A stretch of DNA of 64,000 bases from Corylus avellana (GCF_901000735.1 NC_081541.1:8609055-8673054); one strand, 5' to 3'; shown: positions 48,935-62,546, numbered from the stretch's first letter. The notes: a model not told the origin generated them from the sequence alone. Program-made: numbers and translations.

Positions 48935-48946
48935 GGTTCAGATTTT

Positions 48947-49954
48947 AAAAATATAAGAATCTCATATTTTTTAAAATGAGTCATAATCTGAGCAACTTAA
49001 ATACATAAAGGGCACGACTACATGGTCGTGTCCTATTGGTAGATGACACCTAGTAGAGATTGCACATCGTCCGCAAGCATTTCATACAAGAAGATGCGTA
49101 CAAGCATAAAATGACACCTATACTTAGAGAAATATATATCTATCTCTTGCTAACTTAAGAATCGAAGTTATTTCTGCCGAAATTTCAAGAAGTTTTCAAA
49201 TTCATTTTCTCTTCTTTTTGCTGGCGTTTGTGGTTTGAAATTAGTCATGTGATTTACTGTATCAATAAAAAAAAGTATATGTAATACAGACCGCATATGA
49301 AGTGTGAAGCAATATCCAACCTCTGACCCCTAGACTAGATTGCTTGGATTGGAGGCAATTTAGCCGACAATTCCTTGAGGAAAAAATAAAAATAAAAAAT
49401 AAAAAAACCCCATTGTAATGGACCCATGTTGCTGCTTAAGATGAACCATGACTAAAGAAAAAAAACTTGTTAAAAGTCAAACTGGTGCATTTGAGCACTG
49501 GCCTCTTTTCTGTTTATCTGCATGTGCTTTTCTCAATTAATCCAAAATCAGGACAATACTTTTTCACCAAAAGCAACATCTTGTCCAGAGATTTTTTATT
49601 TTTTGTTTTTCTTTTATTGGGGGAGGATCCACATTCTACAGTTGCATTACAGACAAGTAATTTAGGACCACAAAAGCAATAGAGGACATGGGGGTTCTGT
49701 TTCATAAATGTAGAGGGTATTTTTTAAAACTCAATCATTGTTGATTGTTCCACACAGAAAAGCATTGCAAGTTAAAAAAATTAATAAAAAAATAAAAAAA
49801 AATGTCCAGGGAAGAAGACACTGTGCTTTTCCCTGCAAAAGGTGGGGCTTTGCTTTCTCTTTCACTCTTCCATATGCTGCTTCTCCATACTATTCTGATT
49901 CCTTGATATCTGCTCTACTATATCACACACTATGCTGCACTGCTGGGGCACCCT

Positions 49955-49987
<33 letters not shown>

Positions 49988-51060
49988 CTTATTTGTATTC
50001 GGGTTTATCGCGCATATTTACGCCGAATTGGCATATTTTTACTTTTGATTTTCGATGATAAATAAAACATATTAACTCAGCAAAAATTTACGCGAGACGG
50101 CGGCAAGAAATATAGAAAACATTTTTATTTTTTTTACAACAGATCTGCAGAATTTGGGCAGGGTGGTTGTGCAGCTTGTGCTATTTCTTGGGTTGTACAC
50201 ATTACACACCTTCCACAGAAAGGGTATATACATAATATTTAGAGACTAGAAGAGGGGTATTTTGGGCATGAAGAGCCTGGTATGGTGTCCAGTCTGTTTC
50301 TTTGACTATTCGGCCTAAGAAACTGGACTCAACCTAATCTCATTAAAAAAAGAAGAAAAAACTCGAAGAGGGAGAGGAGAGATGATGATGATGCTGATTT
50401 CATGGATGTGCAGAAATAACTCATAATGAGTCATGACTGAACCACATTGGTTTTGGGATCAATTTGGTGTCCAGTCTGTCCATATGACCTTTCAACCTTT
50501 TTACTAATACGCCACTTAAAACATTTCCTCATTCCCACTGATTACTTGTCTCCACTCTCCACTAATCATGTCACTAAATAGAAAATATATTTTCTTTCAT
50601 ATTGTGAAAATAAAGTGGCCGTTTGATTAGAGTTTGGATTTTGTTAAGGCGTAAATAGAATTATATAAGTTTACTCTAAATTGTTAATTTTGTATTAAGT
50701 TCGTCTAAGATTCACCGATCGTGTTGAAAATTAATTGCTAGCTCTTATGTTGCTGGTTGAGTTTAAATCATATCAAATTATAATTCGATTCATTTAATTA
50801 AATCTGTTAATTCCACCGACTTGATATATTAATTTCACGTTGAGATTATGTTAAATTTGCAAATTATGTCGGAAATTGCCTACCCTTGCATTGTAATGGC
50901 AAATATATATATATGATTTTATTGCAAATTCAAAGAAAAAAAAACATTTTTAGTGTTATTTTAAGGAAGTGTTTGATTATCTGTCAACCTCGGCCTTCAG
51001 GACACAAGTAGAAATAAAAAAAGAAACAGAGAGAAGAAATGAGAGAAAATTGAAGAAACA
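48947..51060. other. Intergenic, no recognised gene
   Basis: (AT)n at 49956-49985; otherwise AT-rich single-copy-looking sequence. Likely holds the distal promoter of the receptor kinase at its right end. Confidence 0.5.
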
Positions 51061-52289
51061 GCAAAGAAAAGCTTCTTCCAATTCTCATGCTTCTCTTTTA
51101 CTGGATGTAATGTGAGGGCACGCCTCTCCTCGTCACCAACCACTGATAACTCCATTCCTTCTCTCTTCTTAACCCCACCACCATTTCCACTTCTCAGAAT
51201 TCCACGTGCCTCTTAAACTCTCCAATTCCCTTTGCCTGCAAAAGACGGTGTCTATGCTTTCGTTGTGAGTTTTCTTTTGATTTGGTGTTCCAAAACGGGC
51301 AACTCCATTTTTGAGCTTGGATATAGGGACCCATTTGGCCATTTGGGTGAACCCAGAAAGGTAGCCCAAACAAAATGCCTTTGTGTTTGGATATTTTTGA
51401 CAATGAGGTTGATTTGGGTGCGTGGGAATGAGATTTTATCCGTGTCTGGGTTTTGGGATTCTTTTAAGAAGCGATCCCGAATTTGAGTTTGCTTCGTTTT
51501 CTAAGGAGGAGGTTTGTGATTTCAGAAGTGGTTCTCCAAACAGGTAAGCAATGGGAAGCTTTTCAGTACGTATAGAGTCTCTAGCTGTTCATCACTTCTC
51601 TTTGTTTGCGTTTGTGTTTGTTTTATTCACTATTTTGTTTCCGAGAAAACGGGGAAAATTTAAGAAGAAAGATTAAACTTTGAAGTTTAGTTCTTCTTTG
51701 TATGCGTTTCCCAAAAGTCTCTGTCGGTGAGGGCTGAAGTGGTTGTATCAGTGTCGGTTTTCTTGGGTCCCAAACGATGAAAGTTCGAGTCTTTTGGGTT
51801 GTATGTGTTTTGTTTTTGGGAGATGATATACGAAATGTACCTGTTGAAGTATTTCAGAAATTAACATCTTTTATCTGTTTAATTTTGATTTTTACCTGAA
51901 AAACATAAATTTTGTGCATTTTTTTTTCTCTGATGCGTGCCTCTTGTTCATCCTAATTCAATATTTTCTAGATTGGACCGTGCCTTTTCTTCTGAGATTT
52001 TTCTCTTTTCTTCTGTTCTTCTCTATACGTTCCTGTTTTGCTGCCTACACTATCTTCTTTTGTTTCTCGTGGTTTTTGTGTCACTAAGCAGTTGACAATT
52101 TAGTTATGTTGCCAATTTCCGGATTTTGATTCATTTTTAGAGATAGGCTTATGTTCTCTGTTAATGGTATGGTGAAATTGGGTGGCGGGTTTGGTGATAC
52201 ATGCGAAAATTAGAGTTTTTGGACAATATAGAACTGCATTTTGAAATGTTTCACTGTTGCTTTTGCAGATAACTTGGTATCAGAAAAAA
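51061..52289 (+). promoter_or_regulatory. Promoter / spliced 5' leader of the receptor-like kinase
   Basis: A donor CAAACAG|GTAAGC at 51543/51544 and an acceptor TTTTGCAG at 52268 imply a 725-bp leader intron; the coding ATG is 22 bases into the next exon. If the first exon starts near 51100-51200 it would contain an 84-codon upstream open frame (51232-51486), whose translation is uncertain. Confidence 0.5.
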
Positions 52290-55180
52290 ATGACCACTGA
52301 TCTTAACACAGGACTGTCAAAGAAGACATTTGTTTTTGGTCTGAAGGTATGGGTGTTAATGGGGATAATTGTGGGGTTGTTTATTGTAATTATCCTTGTG
52401 GCATTATCATTTTACCTTACTTCAAGAAAGAAATCCAGAATGGCTAATGGCTTGCTCCCCATTAGCCAAATTCCAACTGTTTCTGAAGAAATTAAAGATA
52501 TTAAGGTTGATCAAGTTTCAGCTAACAATTATGTTTCCCGTGATGGTGCTTTCCTTACTGTTACTGACAAATCAACCGACAGAGAGTCGGAGAAAGTTTT
52601 GATCCACCCAAAGAATGGGGATAATAGTAGCCAATCAGGTTCATTTAATCATGCCGAGCAAGAAGGCGTTGGTTCTCAATCAGGAGAAGAGGTGGGAACA
52701 CTTTCTGTATACAGGCCTTCTTCGCATCCCATAACGGCTCCTTCACCTCTGTCTGGTCTGCCCGAGTTCTCTCACCTCGGTTGGGGTCACTGGTTTACAC
52801 TAAGGGACCTAGATCGTGCAACAAACCGGTTTTCGAAGGAAAATATTATTGGTGAGGGTGGATATGGAACTGTTTTTCGAGGTCAGCTGATTAATGGGAC
52901 TCCTGTGGCTGTTAAGAAGCTCTTCAACAATCTGTAAGTTGTGTACAAGCATGTCTTGAGTCCCCCTTTTACATTTTTTAAACCCTTAGTGATTTTCTGT
53001 AGTTTATAATTTTATTTCTATAATTGTATATATTATCCTATAGAGGACAAGCTGAGAAGGAATTTAGAGTGGAAGTTGAGGCTATTGGTCATGTGCGGCA
53101 TAAGAACTTAGTTCGACTTTTGGGTTATTGCATCGAAGGAACCGAAAGGTACCATATCCATTTCACGAGTAACTTACCTTTTAATTTCTTGAGTTTGTTT
53201 TGGAATAAATCTCTAAGAATTAATTGTCATAATGAATTTTTTTAGTCTTTTCTCTCAATGTTTCATATAGTATTGCTATTCTATTGATTAATAGTCTCTG
53301 TATAAAAATTATAAAATTGCATAAAAAATTGACGGCACAAGAATATTGTTGACAAGAAAACAAGGGAAACTCTAATCACTTCCATAGTCATATACTTCGC
53401 GTGCATCTTTGCAATGTTAATCTATGGATGTTAGTTTTTGGAGCTAAGTCTATACGTATTGAATTAATTCCCTTGTCAGGATGTTGGTATATGAGTATGT
53501 CAACAATGGCAATTTAGAGCAGTGGCTGCATGGAGCTATGCGTCAACATGGACATCTTACGTGGGAAGCTCGGATGAAAATCCTCCTTGGAACTGCTAAG
53601 GCGTAAGTCCATCCATACCTTAATTTGATTATTTAACCTTGTCTTGAGTTCATCTCCTTGAGACTCATATTATGTTTTGCAGGCTGGCTTATTTACATGA
53701 GGCTATTGAGCCTAAAGTTATCCATCGAGATATCAAATCAAGCAATATATTGATTGATGATGACTTCAATTCTAAGATATCCGATTTTGGTCTGGCCAAA
53801 TTGCTGTGTGCTGGAACAAGTCATATTACAACTAGAATTATGGGGACCTTTGGGTAAGTTTTTCTCCTTTTTCGATGACCAGTTTCTTGCATCGCTAGTA
53901 TAACACCAATTTATTTGCTTCCCTTTTTACATTGCTTTGTTTCCTAGGTTGATAGTATGTGTACAAGAAAATATTACCGTCACTGATTGAAATTTAATTA
54001 TTCTTTTTCCACCTCCTTGGTTGTATTTCAGATACGTTGCTCCAGAGTATGCTAATTCTGGCCTCCTAAATGAGAAGAGTGATGTTTATAGTTTTGGTGT
54101 AGTGCTTCTCGAAGCAATTACCGGAAGAGACCCAGTTGATTATGGTCGGCAACCACATGAGGTACGAAATCAATATCCTTCTGTTGCTGAACTAATTTGA
54201 AATTCGACATGGTATTCTTATTTCACTGTATATGTTGCTGATCAGCTACTGAAGCTGTTCTATATGATTTAGCTTTCCCCTCTTAACTTCGCATTAGGTC
54301 GCACGAGTTGGTGTAAATTAACTTGGAATTTAATATTTTGATTACATGTATCCCAAAGTTACTTTGGAGTTCTTAGCAGCTTAATTTGTTATATCATGCA
54401 TTCTTCTATCCCTGCAACTGATCTTTTGACCATCAGACTTCTCGTCAACTCGTCAAATGCATGGCATGACACTATTACAGTCACTATTGTCTTGATGTGA
54501 TCTTATTGTGTTTTTCTTGCAGGTAAATCTAGTTGACTGGCTCAAGTTGATGGTTGGAAACAGGCGCTCGGAAGAGGTCGTGGATCCAAACATTGAGACT
54601 AGGCCATCAACAAGTGCTCTCAAACGAGCCCTTTTGACTGCTTTGAGGTGTGTCGATCCCGATTCTGACAAAAGACCAAAGATGAGCCAAGTTGTCCGCA
54701 TGCTTGAATCTGAGGAATATCCTATACCTAGAGAGGTTTGATTCTATAATCTTCTTAGTACATGATCTTCCCATCTTAGTGACTAGTGCAGTGCGTTTCA
54801 TTACTGGAAAAATTGTGCATGTAAGAAACATTCAGACTTGGTGGCTTTTTTCACTTGGTGTGTAGGGTAGTCAACATCTGAAAGTTTGGAAATCCACGTT
54901 TCCTTACAGAACTAGATTTATTGAATGCCAAAAAGTTTAATTGTTAAAAACAATTACTTCCTTAATATATATCTATATAACTGTTGAAAGTTGAAAGTGT
55001 GTCCGAGGGGTACACAAATTTACACTCCAAATGTGGTATGCTTGGAATTTTCAGGATCGAAGACACCGGAGGAGTCAGGCAGGGAATGCGGAGCCTGAGA
55101 CTCTCAGAGAGAATTCTGACCTAGACAGGAGCGACAATCCAGATTTGAGGTTGGACGTCGGAAGGAACCGTCGGGCGTAG
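52290..55180 (+). CDS. Transmembrane receptor-like Ser/Thr kinase (At5g18500/At3g59110 type)
   Basis: Probable plasma-membrane kinase of the RLK/Pelle family with a very short outside part. Seven exons splice in frame: 52290-52933, 53044-53148, 53480-53602, 53683-53853, 54032-54161, 54523-54735, 55055-55180; 503 aa. Single membrane span about residues 20-43 ([20 protein letters not shown]), basic stop-transfer SRKKSR, a Ser-rich juxtamembrane linker of about 120 residues, then the [18 protein letters not shown] entry. Kinase parts: glycine loop [13 protein letters not shown] lysine near 209, HRD at 305-307, DFG at 325-327, GTFGYVAPEY activation end. It has RD architecture and all key residues, so should be active. 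The C-tail is charged ([10 protein letters not shown]...). The ATG at 52290 begins [13 protein letters not shown], the family's N-terminus. Convergent with PTI1. Confidence 0.95.
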
Positions 55181-55695
55181 ACAATGTGAGCCAATTACAG
55201 AATCTGATGGAATTAGTTCAAGGTTAAAAGCTTGCATTCTTTCAAACTTGTAAATTCTTAGGTCTGCGCCCTTGTTGAGATCAAGGGATGGAAGCATAAA
55301 ATGAGTGATTGAGGGATGGTTTACATTCCTTTTCTTATCCCTAGATTTAGATGCTGGGAAAAAGGTTGTTTTGTTTATGAAAGTGGCACTTTAACTGGAC
55401 ATCCCGGCCACCGGTGGTGTGTACAGGTCTGGATTTTTTTTTTTTCCCATTTTTATTTCATATTTTTGGGTGATAGCTCTATAAGGTATTCCAGTTCACA
55501 AGGATTACCGATTATCAATGGAAATTTCTTGCTGTGAAGTGAGATATTGGAAGGGAAACAAATGGTTGATATATCGATTGCAATTTAAGAAGTTTTTATT
55601 CTCATGATTCGTTGGATACAATTGTTATCTCTCCCCTCTTTTCCTGATTACTCATATACAAGAAAAATATTGGTTGAGCAAAACTAGAAATAGAA
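55181..55695 (+). other. 3' UTR / flank of the receptor-like kinase
   Basis: No gene; probable 3' UTR, with a short T-run at 55435-55445. Ends at the LINE insertion. Confidence 0.5.
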
Positions 55696-55697
55696 AG

Positions 55698-56400
55698 GAT
55701 TTTTTTTTTGATAAGTAATAATCAGTTTTATTAAAAGCGTAAGGCGCCCCAAAGTACATTGGGAGTATATAAAGGATCACCAACTAGGATGGGAAAAACA
55801 TACAAGGAACTCATTATAGCTAATCGACACTGGACAAACATACACTACAGTCCAAAGATACAAAGTATGAAGACAAGAGAACCTCTCCAAATCTTCGAAG
55901 CACTTATTATTTCTCTCTTTTCATAAACACCAAAAAAAGCTAGTAGACACCATTTTTCAGGCTGCAACCCCCTCGAGGACCACCAACATGCTAGCAACTC
56001 GACGACCCTTTTAGGCATCATCCATGACAATCCAAAACGGCCAAAGAAGGCACTCCACAAAACAGAAGCTACCTCACAATGAAGAAGAAGGTGATTCACT
56101 GTCTCTTCACTCCTCTTACACATACAACATTTGTTCATCACAATCATATGTCACTTTCTGAAGTTATCTGAGGTCAGAATTTTGCCCAAAGCCGCCGACC
56201 ACGGAAAAAAAACCGCCCTTGGAGGAGCTTGTGTCTGCCACACACTCTTTCAGGGGAACCTCCTCCCTTCAGTACGCGACAAGGAGATAAAGAGTAACTT
56301 GACCATGAAACCCTCTCGAATCAACCTCTTTTTGAAAAGCTGTCTTGAGACCCATAAGGATTTTATGGGGGGTTATGTACATATATACCTTGGGTGATTG
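55698..56400 (-). mobile_element. 5'-truncated L1-type LINE, 3' end of ORF2
   Basis: The minus strand reads as the end of ORF2: PWSAALGKILTSDNFRK, then CCMCKRSEETVNHLLLHC, the reverse-transcriptase zinc-binding domain (zf-RVT), followed by a 3' UTR ending CGCCTTACGCTTTTAATAAA and a poly-A (poly-T 55700-55709 on the plus strand). At least one in-frame stop and a frame change make it defective. Everything 5' of the last part of ORF2 is missing, the usual result of truncated LINE insertion. Confidence 0.85.
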
Positions 56401-57545
56401 AAAAAAATTCTCGACCCTGTAGGAAATAATTGTATGTGCTTAACTTGATAGTTGTACCAAGTGGAAGATTCAAAACACAATTTTATTCAATTAGTAGGAT
56501 TCATCAAGTGCATTTTTGCAAAAATTTCTACATTTCTAGACGGTGTCTGTTTTTATGATCTTGAAGATGCACGACACATGTTTTGAATAAAAGGTTGATT
56601 TGGTGGTCTCAAGTAATTCCCAAGTGGTTGGGCAAGTACTAAAGTAAGGGATCAACTCCCGTCACGAGAATTCTTAAACTTAATTAGTATTAGCCGTCTG
56701 AGTTTCTTAATGTTTTAATGAGGCTAGGCAAGGTTATAACTCAATCGGATTTGAAGGAGCACTTGTGGTTTTCATCGTTTATGCTCTTTGTATGTGGTTC
56801 TCAGCAAGCAAGTATTACTATGATCACGCTCAAGTAGAGTAACTACTGTGGTCACCCCCTTTCACCTTTTAAGTTGACTCGAGAGGGTTTCATATGAAGA
56901 GTTTGTCATTGAAGTGAGATGGGATGGTTGATTTTTGATTACCCCTAACCACCTATGGGAAATATATCTTTACTAAGAATTTTGGCTATTAACGCATGTG
57001 TATCACGCACTTCACACTACCTAGAGGTCTTTCTCATTAAGTGATACTATATTGTTTTGTAGAAAATAAGAAAAAATAGAAAAATTATTTGAAATAGTTC
57101 GACTTTATAAACTTACATCCACAGATAAGAAGTACCTTATTGGAATACATTTTTAGTGTATTAACTTGTTATGGTGTGTTACAAGATACCTTATTTAGTA
57201 TCGGTGAGCTATGCCATACAAAGGCAAGTATTAACTTGTTATGGTGAAAATCCTAAATAAATTAATCTCGTAGTTCTCATTATGTAGAATACAATCCTTA
57301 TGGATTTATAACCCCTCAAACTCAAGGTGAAAGATTGAATTTGAAAGCAAAAATATCAAGACAACTCTCTCGACACTAAAATAATCAAATCAGTAGAATG
57401 ATTATGAAAATCAAAAACAAAAATCTGGTAAGCTTTAATGACTAAGAGGCTCCACATAACGTTATGTGATATACAACACACTGTTTACAAGACAAATTTG
57501 AACAATATGCCGTGCAAGGAAGATTGAGGTATCAGAAGGAATTCA
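56401..57545. other. Spacer between convergent kinase genes, with a degraded SINE-like block
   Basis: 56719-56872 resembles the tail of the 41917-42186 SINE (AACTACTGTGGTCACCCC against AACTACACTGGTCGCCCC) behind a weak A-box-like GTTATAACTCAATCGG. The right part is probably PTI1 3' UTR. Confidence 0.45.
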
Positions 57546-60500
57546 CTAGTGCCGCGTTCCACGTGGGGCGCCGGGCCGAGTATTCAATAGAGGCTGTAGA
57601 GCTGTAACGACAATGCTCATATTTGGGCGAAACTCAGCTTCATATTGCACACACAAGGCGGCAACAGCAGCCATCTGTTTCCAGCATATACCAATAAAAA
57701 AGTGACTATCAAAGGATGTAAGAGTATACAATCAGCTACAAAGTTGTCATCTTGAAAGCATAATTCTTTAGAGTGGCTCACCATTCTTTATCATTTAGTC
57801 TAAAACTGATTAAAGGAGATATACATTACAATATGCTGGTCGTTTAAAATTCAAGAAATTCAAAGGACTTGAGAAAATAAAAGAGTGCTGCTGAAAATGG
57901 AGTGATCAACCAAGGCAAACAATAATGCATTTTGTAATTGATTACCTTTGCAATTGCCTTGGGAGGGTATTCTCCATTGAGTCTAGAATCAACACATTGC
58001 TTTACCTTATCTTCACTGAGTTTTGGTGTTGCCTAATTGAATCCAGAATTGTAAACGAGTCAGGTTGAATAGTACTTCCAGGTCTATAACCTAGCAAAAC
58101 TCTTTCTTTAAAAAAGAGTTATTAGTAGAACCAAGATTAATACCCATGTCACAAGGCTCTGCTGTCCACGTGGCAGCGTATGATCAACAGGTTTACGACC
58201 GGTCAAGAGTTCCAGAAGGACAACACCGAAGCTGTATACATCACTCTTTGAACTCAGCTGTCCAGTCATTGCATATCTGCCATCCGAATTCAGAAAACTT
58301 AGGCCTTTGGGAAGGTTTCTACTTCAAAGTGGCAATTAGAAGTGAGACAACGTGCCCAACCAAGTTATTAGTAGTAAAGCAGAAGCGTAAACTACAATGA
58401 CAGCTTATTACTTAGGTGGATAATGACTTCATAGAGACTTGTGACTACATCCCCCTCATCAACCCTTCAAGCATTTTGTTTTCCTTTTTCCAGTAGCTTC
58501 ATTGTGATAAATTAACATATTCTTTTCTTCTTGTCCAATAAGATGAAAACTAAGAGTTGATTTGTGGTTTTTCATTTCCTCAGAACACAAAGTAACATCC
58601 AATGAAAACTTACTCTGGAGCATGATAACCAAAGGTACCAAGTACGCGAGTGGAATGAAGACGTGCTGCCATATCAGGGGCTTGATTTGACAAATCAAAA
58701 TCAGAGATCTTCGCAACATCATCATCAAAAAGCAATATATTGCTGGACTTGATATCACGATGGATGATACGAGGTTTTGCCTTTTCATGTAGATATTCGA
58801 GTCCTCTTGCCGCCCCAACAGCAATTTTAACTCTCTGTGCCCATGACAGAACTGTGCCAGGTTGTGCTCCTCTAACACTTTTTCGTCCTGTATCCACAAA
58901 TTGAAGAACATTATTTACTTCAGCAACGTTGTGAAAGGTATCTTGTTACTTGCTAAAGGACATGCACCCTAAAGATTTGACTATGACATTTGATGAGTTG
59001 CTTCCCACCAATATAAGCCAACACTCCTTGAGTGGATTTTACAACATGGGCAAAGCAGTTGTCTGAGTCTATTCAAATTAGAACATCTCTCATATTAGTC
59101 TCATTGAACAAGGGTTCACTAACTATTATGAAAAACAGAACCAAAAGTTCTACGGCCATTAAAAAGAAAAGGGTAAATGTTTAATAACTCCTTGAGTCAA
59201 CTCTCCAAAATTTAAATCTCCCTAAGTTTTTTTTTTTCTTCGAAAATTTAGTCCCTGGGTCAATTGAAATGACAATAAAATCCATGTCGTTAAAATTTTT
59301 TAACAGCCATTAGGTTCACTCAAAACGTACCATTTTACCTAATTAAAATATTAATTTTTTATTAATGTAATTAAAAAAATTAAATCTAAAAAAAAAAAAA
59401 AAAAAATGAAGGGTGGCCAGGGGTGGCAGTCACCACCCAGCCCCTATGGGGTGGCCTGCAAACCTCTTGAGTGTGGCCGCAAGCCACCCCATGGGGGGTT
59501 TAGGGTGGCCGCGAGCCACCCCAAAACCCCCATGGGATGGCTTGTTTGGGGTGGCCTGCGCTGATGGGGTGGCTTGCGCCCACCCCTGGCCACCCTTCAA
59601 TTTTTTTTTTTTTAAATTTAATTTTTTAAATTAAATTAATAAAAAATTAATATTTTAATCAAATAAAACGGTGCGTTTTGAGTTGTCCTAACGGCTGTTA
59701 AAAAATTTTGACGGCATGAATTTTATTGTCATTTTAATTGACCCAGGGACTAAATTTTCGAAAAAAAAAACTTATGGAAATTTAAATTTTGGAAAGTTGA
59801 CTCAGGGAGTTATTATACATTTACCCAAAAAAAAACTCAAAATATATATTTATATGTACAAAGATTGTCATATATAAGTACTATCACTCAGCTAGAAGCA
59901 CTTAACTTTATTTCTATGATCATTTCGGGAATTTAGAGTTAACTAAGGACTCAAAATGTCATCAATCAATAATTGAAAGGGTGGTTACACATTTTGTCCA
60001 AACGCAAGAATAATATGTTTCCTTACCATGGAGTATATCATGAAGAGACCCATTAGGAGCAAACTCAAATACAAGAACACGGAGAGAGCCATCGACACAG
60101 TAACCAAGAAGCTCCACAACATATTCATGTTTTAATCTTGATACCATGGAGACCTGTGAAATTTTATGTCAACTTTCTTTGCAAACAAAGTCACAAATGA
60201 GCGATATGTACTGATATCAAACACAATGAACTCTAATGAGTACCTGTGCAGTAAATTCTAGGTCAGGTTGTTTACTCGAGTCTAACTTTTTTATGGCTGC
60301 AGCTTGCCCACTTGACAGGACACCGTGATATACTCTTCCATATGAGCCCTCACCAATTAAAGCCTTTGTACCAAAATTATCTGTAATATCCTTCAATTCA
60401 TCAATTGGAATGGCAGGGACAGCAATGGGTTGGATAGTTTCAGTCTCTGTATCTTTTGGTGCGGCATCTTCGGCAGAATAACCCCCACCATAGCCTGCAT

Positions 60501-60947
60501 GATACATGTCTGCTTAGTTTCATAGCAATAAAACAAGGATCCACGAAAGGCAGATTAGAAATCAAATCATAAGGAATGAGCATGACAATATGCTAATACA
60601 TTATAGTTGATAGCCATAGTTACACAACATACAGAACCAAATCCAAAAAAGGGGGCTAAATTGTAAAGCCAAGGATACAGCACCAAAAAAGAAAAACACA
60701 AAACAATCATGGAAAAATGTGAAACTAACAACAAACAAGTTGCTCTAGCTGATATTTTGAAAAAGAGAAATAACACAACCAATGTGAGTGTGAAATAGCT
60801 CGGATTGCAGCTTGGTCCAACCATGAAATCAAAAAAGTAAGAGTGGATGGGGAATACAGAATCACCTGCTGAATTATTTGCCATGAACAGTCCAGAGTCA
60901 GCAGCTCTATGGATATCATTATCTCCACAACAGCCAAAGCAGCTCAT
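57546..60947 (-). CDS. PTI1-like: PTI1-like receptor-like cytoplasmic kinase
   Basis: RLCK family VIII. Tomato Pti1 acts downstream of Pto, and Arabidopsis relatives act with OXI1 in oxidative-stress signalling. Seven exons: 60947-60866, 60494-60244, 60153-60027, 58887-58614, 58276-58144, 58032-57946, 57674-57546; 360 aa, normal length. N-terminus MSCFGCCGD: cysteines for likely palmitoylation, no Gly2. Kinase: [12 protein letters not shown] from 74, ATP lysine K96, HRD at 196-198, then [11 protein letters not shown] with DFD (216-218) in place of DFG, which is normal for PTI1 proteins; the activation segment [20 protein letters not shown] contains the family's phosphorylated threonine region. 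Intron 3 (1.1 kb) holds a foldback MULE. A leader intron is likely: acceptor TTCAG at 60959, donor AAAAG|GTGACT at 63096/63095. Confidence 0.95.
59171..59826. mobile_element. Large foldback MULE with GC-rich core in PTI1 intron 3
   Basis: The left arm (GGGTAAATGTTTAATAACTC ... GTCCCTGGGTCAATTGAAAT ... GTTAAAATTTTTTAACAGCC) and the right arm are long inverse copies of about 230 bp each. Between them is a GC-rich core (59405-59600) with repeated GGGGTGGC / GCCACCCC words. Flanks are A-rich, so a 9-bp target duplication (AAAAGAAAA / AAAAAAAAA) is only suggestive. Total 656 bp. Confidence 0.8.
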
Positions 60948-60957
60948 TGTCCTTTTT

Positions 60958-62514
60958 CCTGAAGGAAGATCTCAGGTTTACTTTTCCGATCACCCAAAGC
61001 AAAGTAACATGAAACTTGAGCAAGCAAACCATGCAAATGTAAGCATTTCAAAACAATTGTACCTCAAAAAGGTCAATGAAACTTTATAAGTTTTGGGATA
61101 ATTTACTTTCAATGAAATAAAAAACCAATTAATTAAGAGTGCGCCATACCCTAGATTCCCAGACTTAATCTATTCTAAGGGCCTCACGTAAACAATTGCC
61201 TTAACATATGGTGGATTGTTAGGTTGTACCACAATGTCAGGAGTTTCTTCTTTCCGAAAAAGAAAATAAAAGAAATGTTGTGCAAAAAACACACGATCAT
61301 GATTACGGTTAAATAAGGTGAGAACAATCACATAAGAAAACACCAAGATTTAAGCGGTTCCCTCAATGTGAGTTACGTCCCCTGGCGGAGGCGATCACGA
61401 AAAAATTCACTATGAAAGATGAAGTACAAAAATATAGTAGAGAGAAAATCACTTAGGCCCAAAATTCCAATACACCAAAATTTCGCTATCACATAATAGA
61501 GATTATTCTCAAAGGAAAAAACAAAAGACAGGAATACAAACTCTTCTTCTTTTGCTGGGATACGATGACAGTTCGTCTCTATTTCTTTTTCTCTTCCACA
61601 GTAACACCCTTTCTTTTTCTATCTTATTTTGGTGCTCTCGGTCACATTGCTTTACCCACTATTCTGTCTTGTTTCTTTCTTTGAAACCAAGAAGAAAGCA
61701 TTAACAAGGAGACCCACTGTGTGGTGGTCTCTTGTGCTGCGTGTTGCACACCTTGAAAGCACAAAGGCTCCTCCTTATAGCAATCAAAGTCGGTGCTTTC
61801 ATCCAATAAAGCAAAGGTCTAAAATTCCTACTTCAAGTAGTTCTTGGATTTCATGTAGGACAAAAGAGCAAATCCTTTCCTTCTTAGAGAAGGACAACAC
61901 ATGGGGGACCCACAATAATAGATGGGTTTTAAAGTCACCCACATCAACAAGAAAAATAAAACGAAGGAAGAGAACAGGCTAGACTGCAAATCATGACGGA
62001 CATTTGGTCCTCTGATTTCAATTTGATGGTAAAAGCAAAAGGATCACACCTTTTCTAATCTCTTTCTAACACCCCTATGTAACTTCTTTATAGAAACGCA
62101 GGACTCCTGGAGGAGACTGTAGTTGTGTCAAGGAAGCGACACATAATATTGATTAGAAACGCAGTCCTGCAATCAACCTTATATTATATACTTGCCCAGT
62201 CATCCACATTTAGCCTCAACAGCAAAAAAATTCTAAGCTTTTTTTGATGTCACATGGCATTAACCCTCTAACAACATGACACATACATGGGTAGCAATAA
62301 ACAACTAAGTTTCCTATTTTGTTATACCTGCCATTTGCCATTGCCAACAATTTTAGCAGCAAGCTAAGGAAATTTATGATATGGTGTATTGATAGGCCCA
62401 ACATCTAATATATACTTAAAAAATGAATTTCTTGAGCCGTACAAGGCTTGTTTTGAGCAATGAAAACTGGTTGTTCCTAGTTTCATTAGGAGAGAGAGAG
62501 AGAGAGAAAAAAAA

Positions 62515-62546
<32 letters not shown>

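Noticed and set aside
58459..58911. 150-codon minus-strand frame overlapping PTI1 exon 4
   Set aside because: The kinase exon 58887-58614 is read in another frame with conserved HRD and APE motifs; this frame is a shadow.
60567..60865. Continuation of PTI1 exon 1 frame as a 126-aa protein
   Set aside because: It reads through the donor at 60866/60865 into the intron; splicing to 60494 restores the PTI1 sequence.
61629..61982. 117-codon plus-strand frame
   Set aside because: No recognised domain; sits in a probable leader intron within retroelement-like sequence.
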